IMG/VR virus record: IMGVR_UViG_3300032006_002703 | Coordinates: 1-64,000 of that record | Strand: one strand, 5' to 3' | Origin: a virus | DNA length: 64,000 bases | Part shown: piece after piece, positions 22,706 through 31,818 of the stretch | How the letters are laid out: each line of letters begins with the position of its first letter | Numbering within the stretch: position 1 is the first letter of the stretch | The notes under the pieces: model-generated | What the model saw: the letters and a program-made list of their open reading frames with translations, nothing else | Databases searched by the model: none | What the model was told of the DNA's origin: nothing | Program-made: the position numbers and the translations under genes

Positions 22706-22737
22706 ATTTTTAATTTTTATTAATAGAATAGTTCTAT

Positions 22738-23160
22738 ATGGCCTTTACCTATTGTACTTCATGTGGTTACAAGAATCATCACGGCGTTAAGCTCCCTAAA
22801 TTTTGTGGGGGTTGCGGCAAGCCTATGAATGGATCCGAGGTTAACAAAGTAGAGGCCCCTAAAATAAGAACAGCTTCCGATCTAAGAGCTAAAAATCGCC
22901 CAAGGGTTAGGGCGGATATGGAAGAGGAGGGTTCGGAGATCGATTTCGTGCCAGATGTTTCGAATTTTAAATACAATATCTCCGATGGCGGTTTAGGGGG
23001 AAGAAAAATGAACCTAAAGGATCTTACTGGAGAAATTTCAGAGGGAGACCTTGATGCAGTTCAAGCTCAAGAAAGGGGCTCTCCTGCTAAAAGAAAACGC
23101 GGGAGACCTAAGGGAAGCAAGAATTTAACTAATGGCGAACGAAGAAACAGAAAAAAATAA
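22738..23160 (+). CDS. Zinc-ribbon protein with AT-hook tail
   Basis: 140 residues. An N-terminal zinc ribbon (CTSCGY, then CGGCGK), an acidic middle, and a C-terminal KRKRGRPKGSK that is a textbook AT-hook for the DNA minor groove. The gene overlaps the sigma-like gene by 29 bases. T4 late transcription needs a small co-activator next to its sigma factor; by position this protein could play such a part, but no sequence evidence proves it. Confidence 0.6.
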   Translation: MAFTYCTSCGYKNHHGVKLPKFCGGCGKPMNGSEVNKVEAPKIRTASDLRAKNRPRVRADMEEEGSEIDFVPDVSNFKYNISDGGLGGRKMNLKDLTGEISEGDLDAVQAQERGSPAKRKRGRPKGSKNLTNGERRNRKK

Positions 23161-23911
23161 AACTCCCTTCACCTATGAGGACAAATCTCAAGACATAGAT
23201 ACCGAAATAAAAAAAAGAAGAGGGAAGTGGTTCCTTGATTCTTTAGCGTGGTTTGATTTCGAGGATGTCGAGCAAATAATTAGGGCCCATATTCATAAAA
23301 AGTGGCATATGTGGAATCAAGAGATGCCCCTTGGTCCGTGGTTAAACAAAGTCATAACCAATCAAATGAAAAATATCTTGCGAAACAATTACTCTAACTT
23401 TGTACGACCCTGCCTAAATTGCCCCTTCAATCAATGTGGAGGAAAAACTGGAGGCGGAGCTGAGGATTCATTGTGTGGATTCACAAGTAGCGGCAGGCAG
23501 GACTCAGAATGTCCTCTTTATGCAAAGTGGGAACGAACAAAAAAGGCGGCATACGACATTAAGATGGCCCTAGCTCTCGAGAATCATTCTGCAGAAGCAA
23601 ATGCGATTCACGATCAAGGGTTTGACATAGATCGCGCCGAAAAAAGATTGCACAGCGCAATGAAAGAAAAACTGCCCGAGCGACAATATAAAATCTACCA
23701 CTTGCTTTTTGTAGAAAATAAAGACGATGAAGAGGTTGCAAAAATTATGGGGTACAAGACCACCGAGAAGGGGAGGAAGGCGGGCTACAAGCAAATCAAA
23801 AATTTAAAAAAACTTTTTAAACAAAAGGCGTCAGAACTTTTAGAAAAAGAGGATATTATCATCCATGACTCAAGAAATAATACTTACCGAGGACCAAAAA
23901 AATTATATTAG
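23132..23911 (+). CDS. Sigma-factor-like protein, candidate late sigma
   Basis: 259 residues. Residues about 35-95 (WFDFEDVEQIIRAHIHKKWH, then WLNKVITNQMKNILR) have the pattern of sigma70 region 2, which melts the -10 box. A Cys cluster follows (CLNCPFNQCGG, two further Cys). Residues about 180-235 (LPERQYKIYHLLFVENKDDE, EVAKIMGY) resemble the region 4 helix-turn-helix. Region 1 is lacking and the whole is short, like T4 gp55 or ECF factors. It is the best candidate for recognising the GTGTATAAT motifs seen across this window. Confidence 0.7.
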   Translation: MANEETEKNKTPFTYEDKSQDIDTEIKKRRGKWFLDSLAWFDFEDVEQIIRAHIHKKWHMWNQEMPLGPWLNKVITNQMKNILRNNYSNFVRPCLNCPFNQCGGKTGGGAEDSLCGFTSSGRQDSECPLYAKWERTKKAAYDIKMALALENHSAEANAIHDQGFDIDRAEKRLHSAMKEKLPERQYKIYHLLFVENKDDEEVAKIMGYKTTEKGRKAGYKQIKNLKKLFKQKASELLEKEDIIIHDSRNNTYRGPKKLY

Positions 23912-24920
23912 AGAAAATTACCAAAAAACTGCAGGTTTATCAGAATTAACTCAAGCCGTATTTTACAATGATGATCTTGATGGTAGGAGTAGAGAGGGTC
24001 GTGCGGTCAGGAAGTTTATGCAAGATCGTAAGCTTTCTTATACCACGAAGCATATAGATAAGAAAGAAGATATTATCTTAAATTCTGAGCAGCGAGAATT
24101 TTTGATAAATAATATTAGTGCAGATATGACATGCGCTCAACTCTCTCAGCTCCTGTTTCCTGACGCACAAATAACTCACTTGACAAAAGAATATCGCGCG
24201 GTACATGATTTTATGCAGGAACATGAAGGGGTTCCAGATTGCGAAAGTGCGGTAAATGTAAAATACTTTCCCCCAAAAGCCGTCAGTAAAATAATTAAAA
24301 AAATCAACGATTACTCTGGAGAAGAGCTTTCTGAAGAAAAGCTTAATCTTCAGCAAAAGTTATCAGTTGAATCTCTTGGTAAATTTTTAGCAGCACCAAG
24401 ATTTCTTTCTGTAATTAATAATTATACAGACGCTAAAGATAGGACTTTATTTGAAGCGGAATTTGTTCGGGCGACATGGGATAAGCCAGATCTAACTTCT
24501 GATGAAATTAACTTATACATTAATGTATGCATGGATTATATTCATTTAAAGAATATCCATAATAATATCGGCAAGCTAAATAGAATGTTTGACGAGTGCG
24601 AAGACCAGCAGGATATGACCGTTAGATTAGCTGAACTGTTAAAGACGAAAAGCGAAGAATACAATCAATGCGAAAAGAGAATGGAGTCTTTGATTCAAAA
24701 GCTGCAAGGAGATCGGGCAAAAAGAGTAGCAAGTAAGGAAAAAGATAATGCTAGCCTTTTGAGTCTGGTACAATTATTTCAAGCAGAAGAGGAGCGCAAA
24801 ATTATGTTAAAAATTGCTGAACGACAAAGACAAGCAGTCAAGGATGAGACTGATGAACTAGAGAGCATGCCAGATTGGAAATCTAGGGTTCTCGGAATAT
24901 CAAAAGAAGATGTCCTCTGA
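23865..24920 (+). CDS. DNA-binding protein, candidate small terminase
   Basis: 351 residues. The N-terminus holds two similar helix-turn-helix-like units (LTEDQKNYIRENYQ... and LNSEQREFLINNIS...), each ending in a RAV-x-x-F/D-FMQ helix. The C-terminal third is a long coiled coil (about 240-330). DNA binding plus oligomerisation, two genes before the large terminase, fits a small terminase subunit. Overlaps genes on both sides. Assignment rests on layout. Confidence 0.5.
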   Translation: MTQEIILTEDQKNYIRENYQKTAGLSELTQAVFYNDDLDGRSREGRAVRKFMQDRKLSYTTKHIDKKEDIILNSEQREFLINNISADMTCAQLSQLLFPDAQITHLTKEYRAVHDFMQEHEGVPDCESAVNVKYFPPKAVSKIIKKINDYSGEELSEEKLNLQQKLSVESLGKFLAAPRFLSVINNYTDAKDRTLFEAEFVRATWDKPDLTSDEINLYINVCMDYIHLKNIHNNIGKLNRMFDECEDQQDMTVRLAELLKTKSEEYNQCEKRMESLIQKLQGDRAKRVASKEKDNASLLSLVQLFQAEEERKIMLKIAERQRQAVKDETDELESMPDWKSRVLGISKEDVL

Positions 24921-25839
24921 GATTATATGTAAAATTTGCGGAGAAGGATTTACTAGCGAAAAATCCCTCCACCACCACTTAAAGAAGCACGGCACCACAA
25001 TGGCGGAATATTATACTACCCATTACCCTAGGTTTAATCTTTTTAATGGAGATCCTCTTCCGTTTAAAAATAAAGAGCAATATTTTGGCTCAGATTTTAG
25101 CACGAGGCAGCAGCTATTAAAGTGGTGCAAGTCTCAGGACCCTGAGGAGGTTAGGCCTTACATTTTAAACTTATTAAAAAAGAGGATTGAGTCCCGCGAC
25201 TTAAAGATTGGACCTTCTCATTTGGAGTTGAAGCTGAGCTCCTTGCCTACTGTTGATATATTTCAGGAAATCTTTGGCTCCTATACTATTGCATGTAAGG
25301 CTGCGGGAGTTAAGCCTATGTTTGGTAGCAGGTTGCCTTTTAAGTTTTTCCAAGAAAGTCTTGGTCACGTTAATGTGTTTATAGATACGCGAGAACAAAA
25401 ACCTTTGAGCTTCCCAAGTTCAAGCGAAATGAAATTAGATGTTGGAGATTATACCTGCGGGGGAGATCACTACTCTTATACATATGTAGATAGAAAAGGA
25501 GAGCAGGATTTTAAGTCTACATTAAGTAAGCACAACCTAGAGAGATTCGATTCAGAGCTTAAGCGCGCCAAAGATATGGGCGCCTATTTATATATAGTAA
25601 CAGAAAGCGATTTAACTCAAATTTACAAAAACAATAGATGGGGGCCTCATAAATCTAATTTAAAATATATATTCCATAACATGAGGGTTCTCGCGCATAA
25701 GTACGCAGGCACCTGTCAATTTATATTCACAGGGGGGAGAGAAGCCTCTGAGAAAATTATCCCAGAGCTTTTAGTGAGAGGCAAAGAGCTTTGGGATGTG
25801 GACATTCAATATTATATAGACAATAATGAGCTGGAGTGA
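24910..25839 (+). CDS. C2H2 zinc finger plus ERCC4/XPF-type nuclease
   Basis: 309 residues. An N-terminal C2H2 finger (CKICGEGFTSEKSLHHHLKK) is followed by a phage-type EYYTTHYPRFNLF region. The C-terminal half is an ERCC4 nuclease: FIDTREQKPL, LDVGDYTCGG and YVDRKGEQDF (VERK-like core with Asp in place of Glu). XPF-family enzymes cut branched or flap DNA. Wedged between the putative small terminase and TerL with overlaps at both ends, it may act on packaging substrates or recombination intermediates. Confidence 0.78.
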   Translation: MSSEIICKICGEGFTSEKSLHHHLKKHGTTMAEYYTTHYPRFNLFNGDPLPFKNKEQYFGSDFSTRQQLLKWCKSQDPEEVRPYILNLLKKRIESRDLKIGPSHLELKLSSLPTVDIFQEIFGSYTIACKAAGVKPMFGSRLPFKFFQESLGHVNVFIDTREQKPLSFPSSSEMKLDVGDYTCGGDHYSYTYVDRKGEQDFKSTLSKHNLERFDSELKRAKDMGAYLYIVTESDLTQIYKNNRWGPHKSNLKYIFHNMRVLAHKYAGTCQFIFTGGREASEKIIPELLVRGKELWDVDIQYYIDNNELE

Positions 25840-27694
25840 AGGTAGTCAAATATCCAGGAAAGAGCATCCTGATATAAACGAAATCCTAGCAAATACGCCA
25901 GGGTTCATAGAGGAGCGTGAAGCGCGTATACTTTTATATAAGTTTTTAAGAGAGAACGTTACTTTTGCCACGGATCTAGTTTCTGGAGTAAAACTTTTTC
26001 CGTTTCAGCATATGGCTATCAAGGCTATGTTCGAAACGGATTATTTTATGGGAGTATGGGCTCGGGGAATGTCAAAATCGTTTACCACTGGAATCTATGC
26101 TTTTCTAGAAGCAATATTAAATCAGGGCGTTGAGATAGGTATTCTATCTAAATCATTTAGACAGGCAAAAATGATATTCAAGAAAATTGAAGATATTGCC
26201 GCAAAACCTGAGGCTGCATTTCTTGCTCAATGTATTACTCGTAAAAGCAAAAGCAACGATGAGTGGCTAATGGAGATCGGCCACTCAAGGATCCGAGCCT
26301 TACCTTTGGGAGATGGTGAGAAGCTTCGTGGTTTTAGGTTTCATAGAATTATTATTGATGAGTTCGCGCTAATGCCCGAAAGGATTTTTAATGAAGTTAT
26401 AATTCCCTTCTTGTCTGTTGTTGAGAATCCAACCCAAAGAGAGGATCTATATAATGTAGAAACTACTTTAATTGAACAGGGAGAAATGGCTGAAGAAGAG
26501 CGGCATTTTTGGCCAAACAATAAATTAATAGCGCTTTCTTCTGCTAGCTATAAATTTGAATATATGTACAAAGCTTACGAGCAATTTGATCAACTTATTC
26601 GGGACGGGGGCAAGGATCGCAGTGATGCTCACAGGGTTATCATGCAGTTTAGTTACGATTGTGCGCCTCGATTGCTTTATGACCAAAACCTAATTGATCA
26701 AGCTAAATCTACCATGAGTCAAAGCCAGTTTGATCGAGAATTTGGAGCAGTATTTACAGATGATAGCAGTGGCTACTTTAAGACTTCAACTATGGCGCAA
26801 TGCACGATTCAGGAGGGCGAGGGCGCAAGCATAGAAGTTAAAGGAGCGGAAGGAGACGAATATATTTTATCCTTTGACCCTAGTTGGGCGGAGTCGGAAA
26901 GTTCAGATGATTTCGCTATGCAAGTTTTTAAATTAAATAAAGAAAAGCGGTGGGGCACTCTTGTTCATTCTTACGCAATGCCTGGAACTAAACTAAAAGA
27001 TCATATTAAATATTTTCATTATTTATGGAACAATTTTAATATTATCGCCATTGTTGGGGACTATATGGGTGGAGTCCAGTTTCTTAATGCAGTAAATGAA
27101 AGCGCTCTATTTAAAAAAGATAAAGTTTCATTTGAGCAGATTGACGCAAACTTTGACGATCAAACGAAATATAATAAAGAGCTTGTAAATGCCAGAAGGC
27201 AATATAACCTTAAGGCAAATAAGATATGTTATTTAAGAAAGCCTAGTTCAGCCTGGATTCGTAGAGCCAATGAATTGCTGCAGGCTCACTTCGATCATAA
27301 GAGGATTTGGTTTGGGGCAAGGGCTGTGGATGATGCGTATCAAATTCAAAGAAAGAAAAAAATCCCAATTAATGGCTTAAAGTTTCTCCCGACAGTTGAA
27401 AATGAAAAACAGGACGCTGCGTCAAAGATGATTGATTTGGTGGAGCATCAGTCAGACTTAATAGATCTTACAAAAACTCAATGCGCATTAATTCAAATAA
27501 CAACTAGCCCTCAAGGCACTCAAACGTTCGATCTCCCAGCAAACCTTAAAAAACAAACAGGTCCCGATAAGGCTAGAAAGGATTCTTACTCCGCTCTGGT
27601 TTTGGGAAACTGGATGATAGAAACATACTTTGACATGATGGATGTTGATATGGAAAATTGGGGGACGACCTTTACCCCTCAATTCGTAAACTAG
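25826..27694 (+). CDS. Terminase large subunit
   Basis: 622 residues. ATPase part: Walker A-like VWARGMSKSFTTG (residues 77-89), Walker B RIIIDEFALM near 175. The C-terminal RNase H-like nuclease has FDPSWAESESSDDFAM near 350 and later IVGDYMGG. Size and order match T4-type TerL. It pumps DNA into the prohead and cuts the concatemer. It starts 14 bases inside the nuclease gene. Confidence 0.92.
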   Translation: MSWSEGSQISRKEHPDINEILANTPGFIEEREARILLYKFLRENVTFATDLVSGVKLFPFQHMAIKAMFETDYFMGVWARGMSKSFTTGIYAFLEAILNQGVEIGILSKSFRQAKMIFKKIEDIAAKPEAAFLAQCITRKSKSNDEWLMEIGHSRIRALPLGDGEKLRGFRFHRIIIDEFALMPERIFNEVIIPFLSVVENPTQREDLYNVETTLIEQGEMAEEERHFWPNNKLIALSSASYKFEYMYKAYEQFDQLIRDGGKDRSDAHRVIMQFSYDCAPRLLYDQNLIDQAKSTMSQSQFDREFGAVFTDDSSGYFKTSTMAQCTIQEGEGASIEVKGAEGDEYILSFDPSWAESESSDDFAMQVFKLNKEKRWGTLVHSYAMPGTKLKDHIKYFHYLWNNFNIIAIVGDYMGGVQFLNAVNESALFKKDKVSFEQIDANFDDQTKYNKELVNARRQYNLKANKICYLRKPSSAWIRRANELLQAHFDHKRIWFGARAVDDAYQIQRKKKIPINGLKFLPTVENEKQDAASKMIDLVEHQSDLIDLTKTQCALIQITTSPQGTQTFDLPANLKKQTGPDKARKDSYSALVLGNWMIETYFDMMDVDMENWGTTFTPQFVN

Positions 27695-27715
27695 CTTCAC
27701 ATATTTTTTTAAACT

Positions 27716-27725
27716 GTGTATAAAT
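27716..27725 (+). promoter_or_regulatory. Late-type promoter motif, GTGTATAAAT
   Basis: GTGTATAAAT lies in the 41-bp gap after TerL, ten bases before ATG 27736. An ATG at 27728 opens a two-codon frame only. Confidence 0.6.
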
Positions 27726-27735
27726 CAATGATTTA

Positions 27736-29352
27736 ATGAGTGCACCGCAATATAAATATACTACTAAATTCGAAAATGTCGTTCTTGCTTCGGGTGATGT
27801 TGATAGCTTTAAGTTGAGTAAGGCTTCTCTGGATTCCCTTCAAGAGTTAATTCCTGCAGACGTAGATCTGGATCGGAATATTGACATTATGGCTGTGGCA
27901 TTTAATGCTGCCGTAATTAATAAGTTTAATAAAAACGGAGACGGAATAGATACTGCAACCGCAATTAATATTAAGGACTTGTTTGTTCATAAGCCTACCA
28001 ACATTGAACACGACAAGGATCAGGTGGTAGGTCATATCGTTTCTTCAGCTTTTTCTAAATACGATGATACTTCCAGCATTTTAAGCGAAGCAGACGTAAA
28101 GGAAACAAAGGGAGCTTTTAATATTTCACTTGGCGCAATTGTTTATAAAACAGTTAACTCTGAATTCGCAGACCTCCTCAACGAGGCAAGCAATAAGGAT
28201 AGTGATTACTACATGAATGTTTCTGCTAGTTGGGAAATTGGATTCAATGATTATGCAATTGCAGTTGGATCCGACGACTTGGAAAATGCAGCGGTTATTT
28301 CTGAGCCAGCTTTAATTGAAGAATTTAGCAAGCATTTGAAATCTTTTGGAGGCAACGGAAAACTAGAGGATGGGACCCCTGTTCATCGATTAATCGTTGG
28401 GGAAATTTATCCACTAGGAATTGGGTTCACTACAAATCCCGCTGCTGATGTGCAGGGCGTATATGTTGAACGGGACGAGCCCGAAGAGGATTCCGAGGCG
28501 AAAGTCACTGTAAATGAGGTAATTAAGAGAGAGCGGGCCAAGCAAGAAAAAAGTTCTCTTTTGAATACGCCGAATGTAATACAAGAAAACCAACAAATCT
28601 CTTCAGACATTATGGATACAGAAAAACTAATTACAGAATTCAAGGAACTTCTGGACGAAAAAATGAAGGCCAAAGATTTCTCTGAGGATGCTGTCGCCAG
28701 TATCACAAAGGTTTTCCACGACGCAATCAAAGAACGTAGCGAAGATTACGTTGAGGAAGTCGAGAAAGCTCAAGCAGAGAAAGCAGAAGCTGAGTCCGCG
28801 CAAGAAGCGCTAAACACTCAGGTTTCTGATTTGGAATCAAAACTTCAGTCGACAGAAGAAAAACTACAAGCCCTGGAAGAGGAAGCACGTCAGCGCGAAG
28901 CAACTGCACGCTTTAACGCCCGAATGGAAGAAGTCGATTCTGGTTATGAGCTCAGTGATGAAGATCGCACCATCGTAGCAACCGAAATCCAAGAGCTGGA
29001 AGACTCTGACGAAGCCTTTGCTGCGTACCAAGAAAAATTGGCCGTAGTATTTAAGCACAAGAGTAAAGAATTTATCGAGCAACTCGCTAAAGAAATGGAA
29101 GATAAGATCCAGAGCGAAGTTGAAAAACGCTTGGGTACAGCTAGCGCTGCGACCGAAACTACAGAAACTACAGAAGTAGCTAAGGAAGAAACTGAAGAAG
29201 TTGACACCGACGCTATTGAAGAAGTTCTTGAAAAGGTTGAAGCTACTAGCGACCAAGTGGTTAACAATAACGGAGAATCCGTCGAATCGGAAAGTTCCCT
29301 TAGGGATCGTTTCGCAAAGACATTTAAGGATTCTGTAAAATTTTCATTTTAA
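27736..29352 (+). CDS. Prohead protease with scaffold domain
   Basis: 538 residues. The N-terminal 230 look like a prohead serine protease: NIEHDKDQVVGHIVSSAF with the His, and YYMNVSASWE with the Ser. The rest is Glu/Lys/Ala-rich coiled coil (about 290-420) with a Thr/Glu-rich linker and a conserved-looking RDRFAKTFKDSVKFSF end, as in capsid scaffolds. An internal ATG (MDTEKLITEF, 28612) could give a free scaffold. It would shape and then mature the prohead. Confidence 0.8.
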   Translation: MSAPQYKYTTKFENVVLASGDVDSFKLSKASLDSLQELIPADVDLDRNIDIMAVAFNAAVINKFNKNGDGIDTATAINIKDLFVHKPTNIEHDKDQVVGHIVSSAFSKYDDTSSILSEADVKETKGAFNISLGAIVYKTVNSEFADLLNEASNKDSDYYMNVSASWEIGFNDYAIAVGSDDLENAAVISEPALIEEFSKHLKSFGGNGKLEDGTPVHRLIVGEIYPLGIGFTTNPAADVQGVYVERDEPEEDSEAKVTVNEVIKRERAKQEKSSLLNTPNVIQENQQISSDIMDTEKLITEFKELLDEKMKAKDFSEDAVASITKVFHDAIKERSEDYVEEVEKAQAEKAEAESAQEALNTQVSDLESKLQSTEEKLQALEEEARQREATARFNARMEEVDSGYELSDEDRTIVATEIQELEDSDEAFAAYQEKLAVVFKHKSKEFIEQLAKEMEDKIQSEVEKRLGTASAATETTETTEVAKEETEEVDTDAIEEVLEKVEATSDQVVNNNGESVESESSLRDRFAKTFKDSVKFSF

Positions 29353-29368
29353 TCAAGGAGATTAAATT

Positions 29369-30064
29369 ATGGCACATAGAATAGAACCATTCAGAGATTA
29401 TAGCGAACATGAGGTAGTTAACCTCTTCGCCCTGGATCTCTCAGCACTAAAGAAACAAAAGGCCGATAACTCCGCCGCCGTATCATCTACGCTAGCAGAC
29501 ATGAAAAATTTGTCTTCTGGTCAATGGGACGCAGGCGTTGCGGTTCAGGTTAGCGCAGGTGCACTGCCCCAGGACGTACCTGGAGGCTGGACTGCCGACG
29601 CTGACCTTAGGGCTTATCTTGGGCATGCTCATGATAATGCGCACATCGGTTTCAATGGTATGCCTTATAACAAGTTGACGGTTGCTCCGTCAATAACAGA
29701 TAAGGCTATCGGGATCACCCTTCGTCAAACGGTTGCGTATGACGAAAACGGTGAAAACCTGCTGAGATACCCAGTCAAGAAAGACGAACTTCAGGCCGTT
29801 GGCCCAGGAGAAACAGTTCCCGTACTAACTCGGGGATTGGTACTTTTATCTTCCGATGCTTTCCAAGCCGCTGCAGCTGGTAACGGTGGCCCTCCAGCTG
29901 TAGGCGATTCGATCGCAGTAGTTGACGTGGCCGACGCCGCTGCGACAACTGGCTCGGACGCAGGCAAATTCAAAAAGGTTCAGGCAGGCAAAAATGCCGC
30001 AGTCGGAATTTGTTTGGCTGTTGATTCCTCGGCTGGCAAGTACTTGTGCAAACTTTCTTTCTAA
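29369..30064 (+). CDS. Putative head decoration protein, 231 aa
   Basis: Gly/Ala/Val-rich, soluble, with a C-terminal part typical of head-stabilising proteins (KVQAGKNAAVGICLAVDS). It has a strong Shine-Dalgarno (AAGGAG) and lies between scaffold and major capsid, the usual place for a decoration or head-fibre protein. Its codon use is more regular than in neighbours, like the capsid gene, suggesting high expression. Confidence 0.6.
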   Translation: MAHRIEPFRDYSEHEVVNLFALDLSALKKQKADNSAAVSSTLADMKNLSSGQWDAGVAVQVSAGALPQDVPGGWTADADLRAYLGHAHDNAHIGFNGMPYNKLTVAPSITDKAIGITLRQTVAYDENGENLLRYPVKKDELQAVGPGETVPVLTRGLVLLSSDAFQAAAAGNGGPPAVGDSIAVVDVADAAATTGSDAGKFKKVQAGKNAAVGICLAVDSSAGKYLCKLSF

Positions 30065-30084
30065 CATAGGAGATTATTAAAAAC

Positions 30085-31293
30085 ATGAATATTACACTAG
30101 AACGTACTCCAGAACAAGTAGAGCTTGTTAAGGCTTGCGCGTCCAAGAATCGTGACGTCGCATTTGAAGCTCAGGCAGTCTTGGCCGAATTTATCGGTCC
30201 AGTCTTGGCTGAAGTAATTAATACTGCTCCCACTGTTAGTAATCTATTCTCTTCCCTTCAGTTTAACTCTGAGGACAATCCTAGCATTCCGCTCGATCTC
30301 TATTACGATATCGACGATGAGGATTACGTCCAAATTTGGAGTCAACAAGTGCCAGGTGGCTTGCCTACCAACACTGTTGCTCCTTCACATAGTGAAGTGA
30401 AATTTACGACATACAACCTCGATAGCGCAGTATCCTTCAATAAGAGGTATGCCGCTCGATCAAGGCTTGACGTGGTTAGCAAAACGTTTACGCGAATTGC
30501 TCAAGAAATTCTCTTGAAGCAAGAGCAAACAGCTGCGAATATGATTTTCACAGCCCTTGCTAAGGCGACAACAAATAATACGAAACACGTTATTCGTTCC
30601 GCTCAACAAGGTCGATTCCTTTTGGCAGACTTGAACAAATTGTTCACGCTTGCCAAGCGAATCAACACCTCCTGGACGGGCGGTACACCTGAAAGTCGAC
30701 GTGGACGCGGTGTTACGGACCTTCTCGTCTCTCCTGAGATCGTTGAGGAAATCCGTGGTATGGCTTACAACCCGATTAATACCATCGGTTCTGACGGAAA
30801 GAAGCCAGCAGCTGGCGATTCCGCCAATATCCCTGGTACGGATTCAATGCGCGAAGCTGTATTCAACAGCGCGGGCATTCCTGAATTCTACGGTGTTTCC
30901 ATCATGGAATTCAACGAAATGGGTAGTCAAGACGCATTCGATACGTCCAAAGCGTACAGCGACGGATCCAATAACGAAAAATGGAACACGGTATTTGGGC
31001 AGATGGCAATGGATGCCAACAACCAAGGTATTAAATATCCTGATTTCTTCGTTAGCAAGGACCATAGCGGCGAGAAGAAGTTCTCCAAGGGCGAGCAAAT
31101 CGTTCTCGGTGTCGACCTCTCTCGCGATTCTATGATTCGTGCAGTTGCGGTTGATGCAGAGTCTGGCTCCGAGTTCAATCTCGTGGTCGACGATCAATTC
31201 GTTACCCGCCAAGCTAAGGTTGGCTATTATGGTTCACTCGACGAAGGTCGCGTGATCCTCGATGACCGTGTCCTCACGGGCATAATCGTTTAA
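30085..31293 (+). CDS. Major capsid protein
   Basis: 402 residues beginning MNITLERTPEQVELVKACAS, with an AGGAG ribosome site. An N-terminal helical stretch is followed by mixed alpha/beta of HK97 type (ALAEVIN..., FTTYNLDSAVSFNKRYAA, LLVSPEIVEEIRGMAY, GIPEFYGVSIMEFNEMG). Position after protease/scaffold and the optimised codon use support the call. A strong terminator follows directly. Confidence 0.85.
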   Translation: MNITLERTPEQVELVKACASKNRDVAFEAQAVLAEFIGPVLAEVINTAPTVSNLFSSLQFNSEDNPSIPLDLYYDIDDEDYVQIWSQQVPGGLPTNTVAPSHSEVKFTTYNLDSAVSFNKRYAARSRLDVVSKTFTRIAQEILLKQEQTAANMIFTALAKATTNNTKHVIRSAQQGRFLLADLNKLFTLAKRINTSWTGGTPESRRGRGVTDLLVSPEIVEEIRGMAYNPINTIGSDGKKPAAGDSANIPGTDSMREAVFNSAGIPEFYGVSIMEFNEMGSQDAFDTSKAYSDGSNNEKWNTVFGQMAMDANNQGIKYPDFFVSKDHSGEKKFSKGEQIVLGVDLSRDSMIRAVAVDAESGSEFNLVVDDQFVTRQAKVGYYGSLDEGRVILDDRVLTGIIV

Positions 31294-31319
31294 TCTCTAC
31301 GGGTCTCACAAGGACCATC

Positions 31320-31350
31320 AAAAATCCACCCCTTGCGGGTGGATTTTTTT
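31320..31350 (+). terminator. Intrinsic terminator after the capsid gene
   Basis: Stem AAAATCCACCC/GGGTGGATTTT with a five-base loop and a run of eight T. It would end the late transcript after the capsid gene; a new late-type motif follows at 31374. Confidence 0.93.
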
Positions 31351-31373
31351 TGGTTCACGCATAGTATATCGTA

Positions 31374-31382
31374 GTGTATAAT
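31374..31382 (+). promoter_or_regulatory. Late-type promoter motif, GTGTATAAT
   Basis: GTGTATAAT, followed by a second TGTATATAA at 31385, 28 bases before ATG 31411. Placed just after the terminator, so it restarts transcription for 31411-32818. AAAGGAA before the ATG is a weak ribosome site. Confidence 0.65.
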
Positions 31383-31410
31383 CCTGTATATAAGGGAAAA
31401 GGAATTTATT

Positions 31411-31818
31411 ATGGCAACTAAAAAAACACAAAAAAAGAAGCGGGCCCCGCGAAAAAAGAAGGAGGCCAAGCTTGATTCTATCTCCAGAACAACTGGAAAG
31501 AGTTATGACCAATCGATAGAGCGAGCCAAGGAGCTCGAACAGGTTCTAGGGATTCATAAAATGAACCCTTTTAAAACAACAGACATCCGCATTCTTGAAG
31601 AAAAGATGTCAGGTATGAATTTAACAGATTTACAGGCACTCGCCGTAAAAGCTGGAGTCTTCCCTTCGGGGAATGCAAGAGTACTTAAAAACAAGCTTAG
31701 AAAAGCTTTTAAGGCCCTTGGGGGATCAGCAACAATACAACTTCAAAATCAACCCATCCTAGATCCAAAGGACCCCAAAAATAAAGAAATTGTAGACTTG
31801 TTTAACAAAGGTCTTTGA
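31411..31818 (+). CDS. SAP-like domain protein, 135 aa
   Basis: Very basic N-terminus (Lys/Arg-rich, residues 1-25). Around residues 70-100, MNLTDLQALAVKAGVFPSGN then a helix fits a SAP-type DNA-binding motif (LTDLQALA..AGV..SGN...L...L). Such domains are common in phage head and terminase-adjacent proteins. Its role is probably in the head or on packaged DNA. The last base is shared with the next ATG (TGATG). Confidence 0.55.
   Translation: MATKKTQKKKRAPRKKKEAKLDSISRTTGKSYDQSIERAKELEQVLGIHKMNPFKTTDIRILEEKMSGMNLTDLQALAVKAGVFPSGNARVLKNKLRKAFKALGGSATIQLQNQPILDPKDPKNKEIVDLFNKGL

Noticed and set aside
30650-31135. A 161-aa frame inside the capsid gene
   Set aside because: Alternative-frame shadow; the capsid frame is continuous with a ribosome site and terminator.
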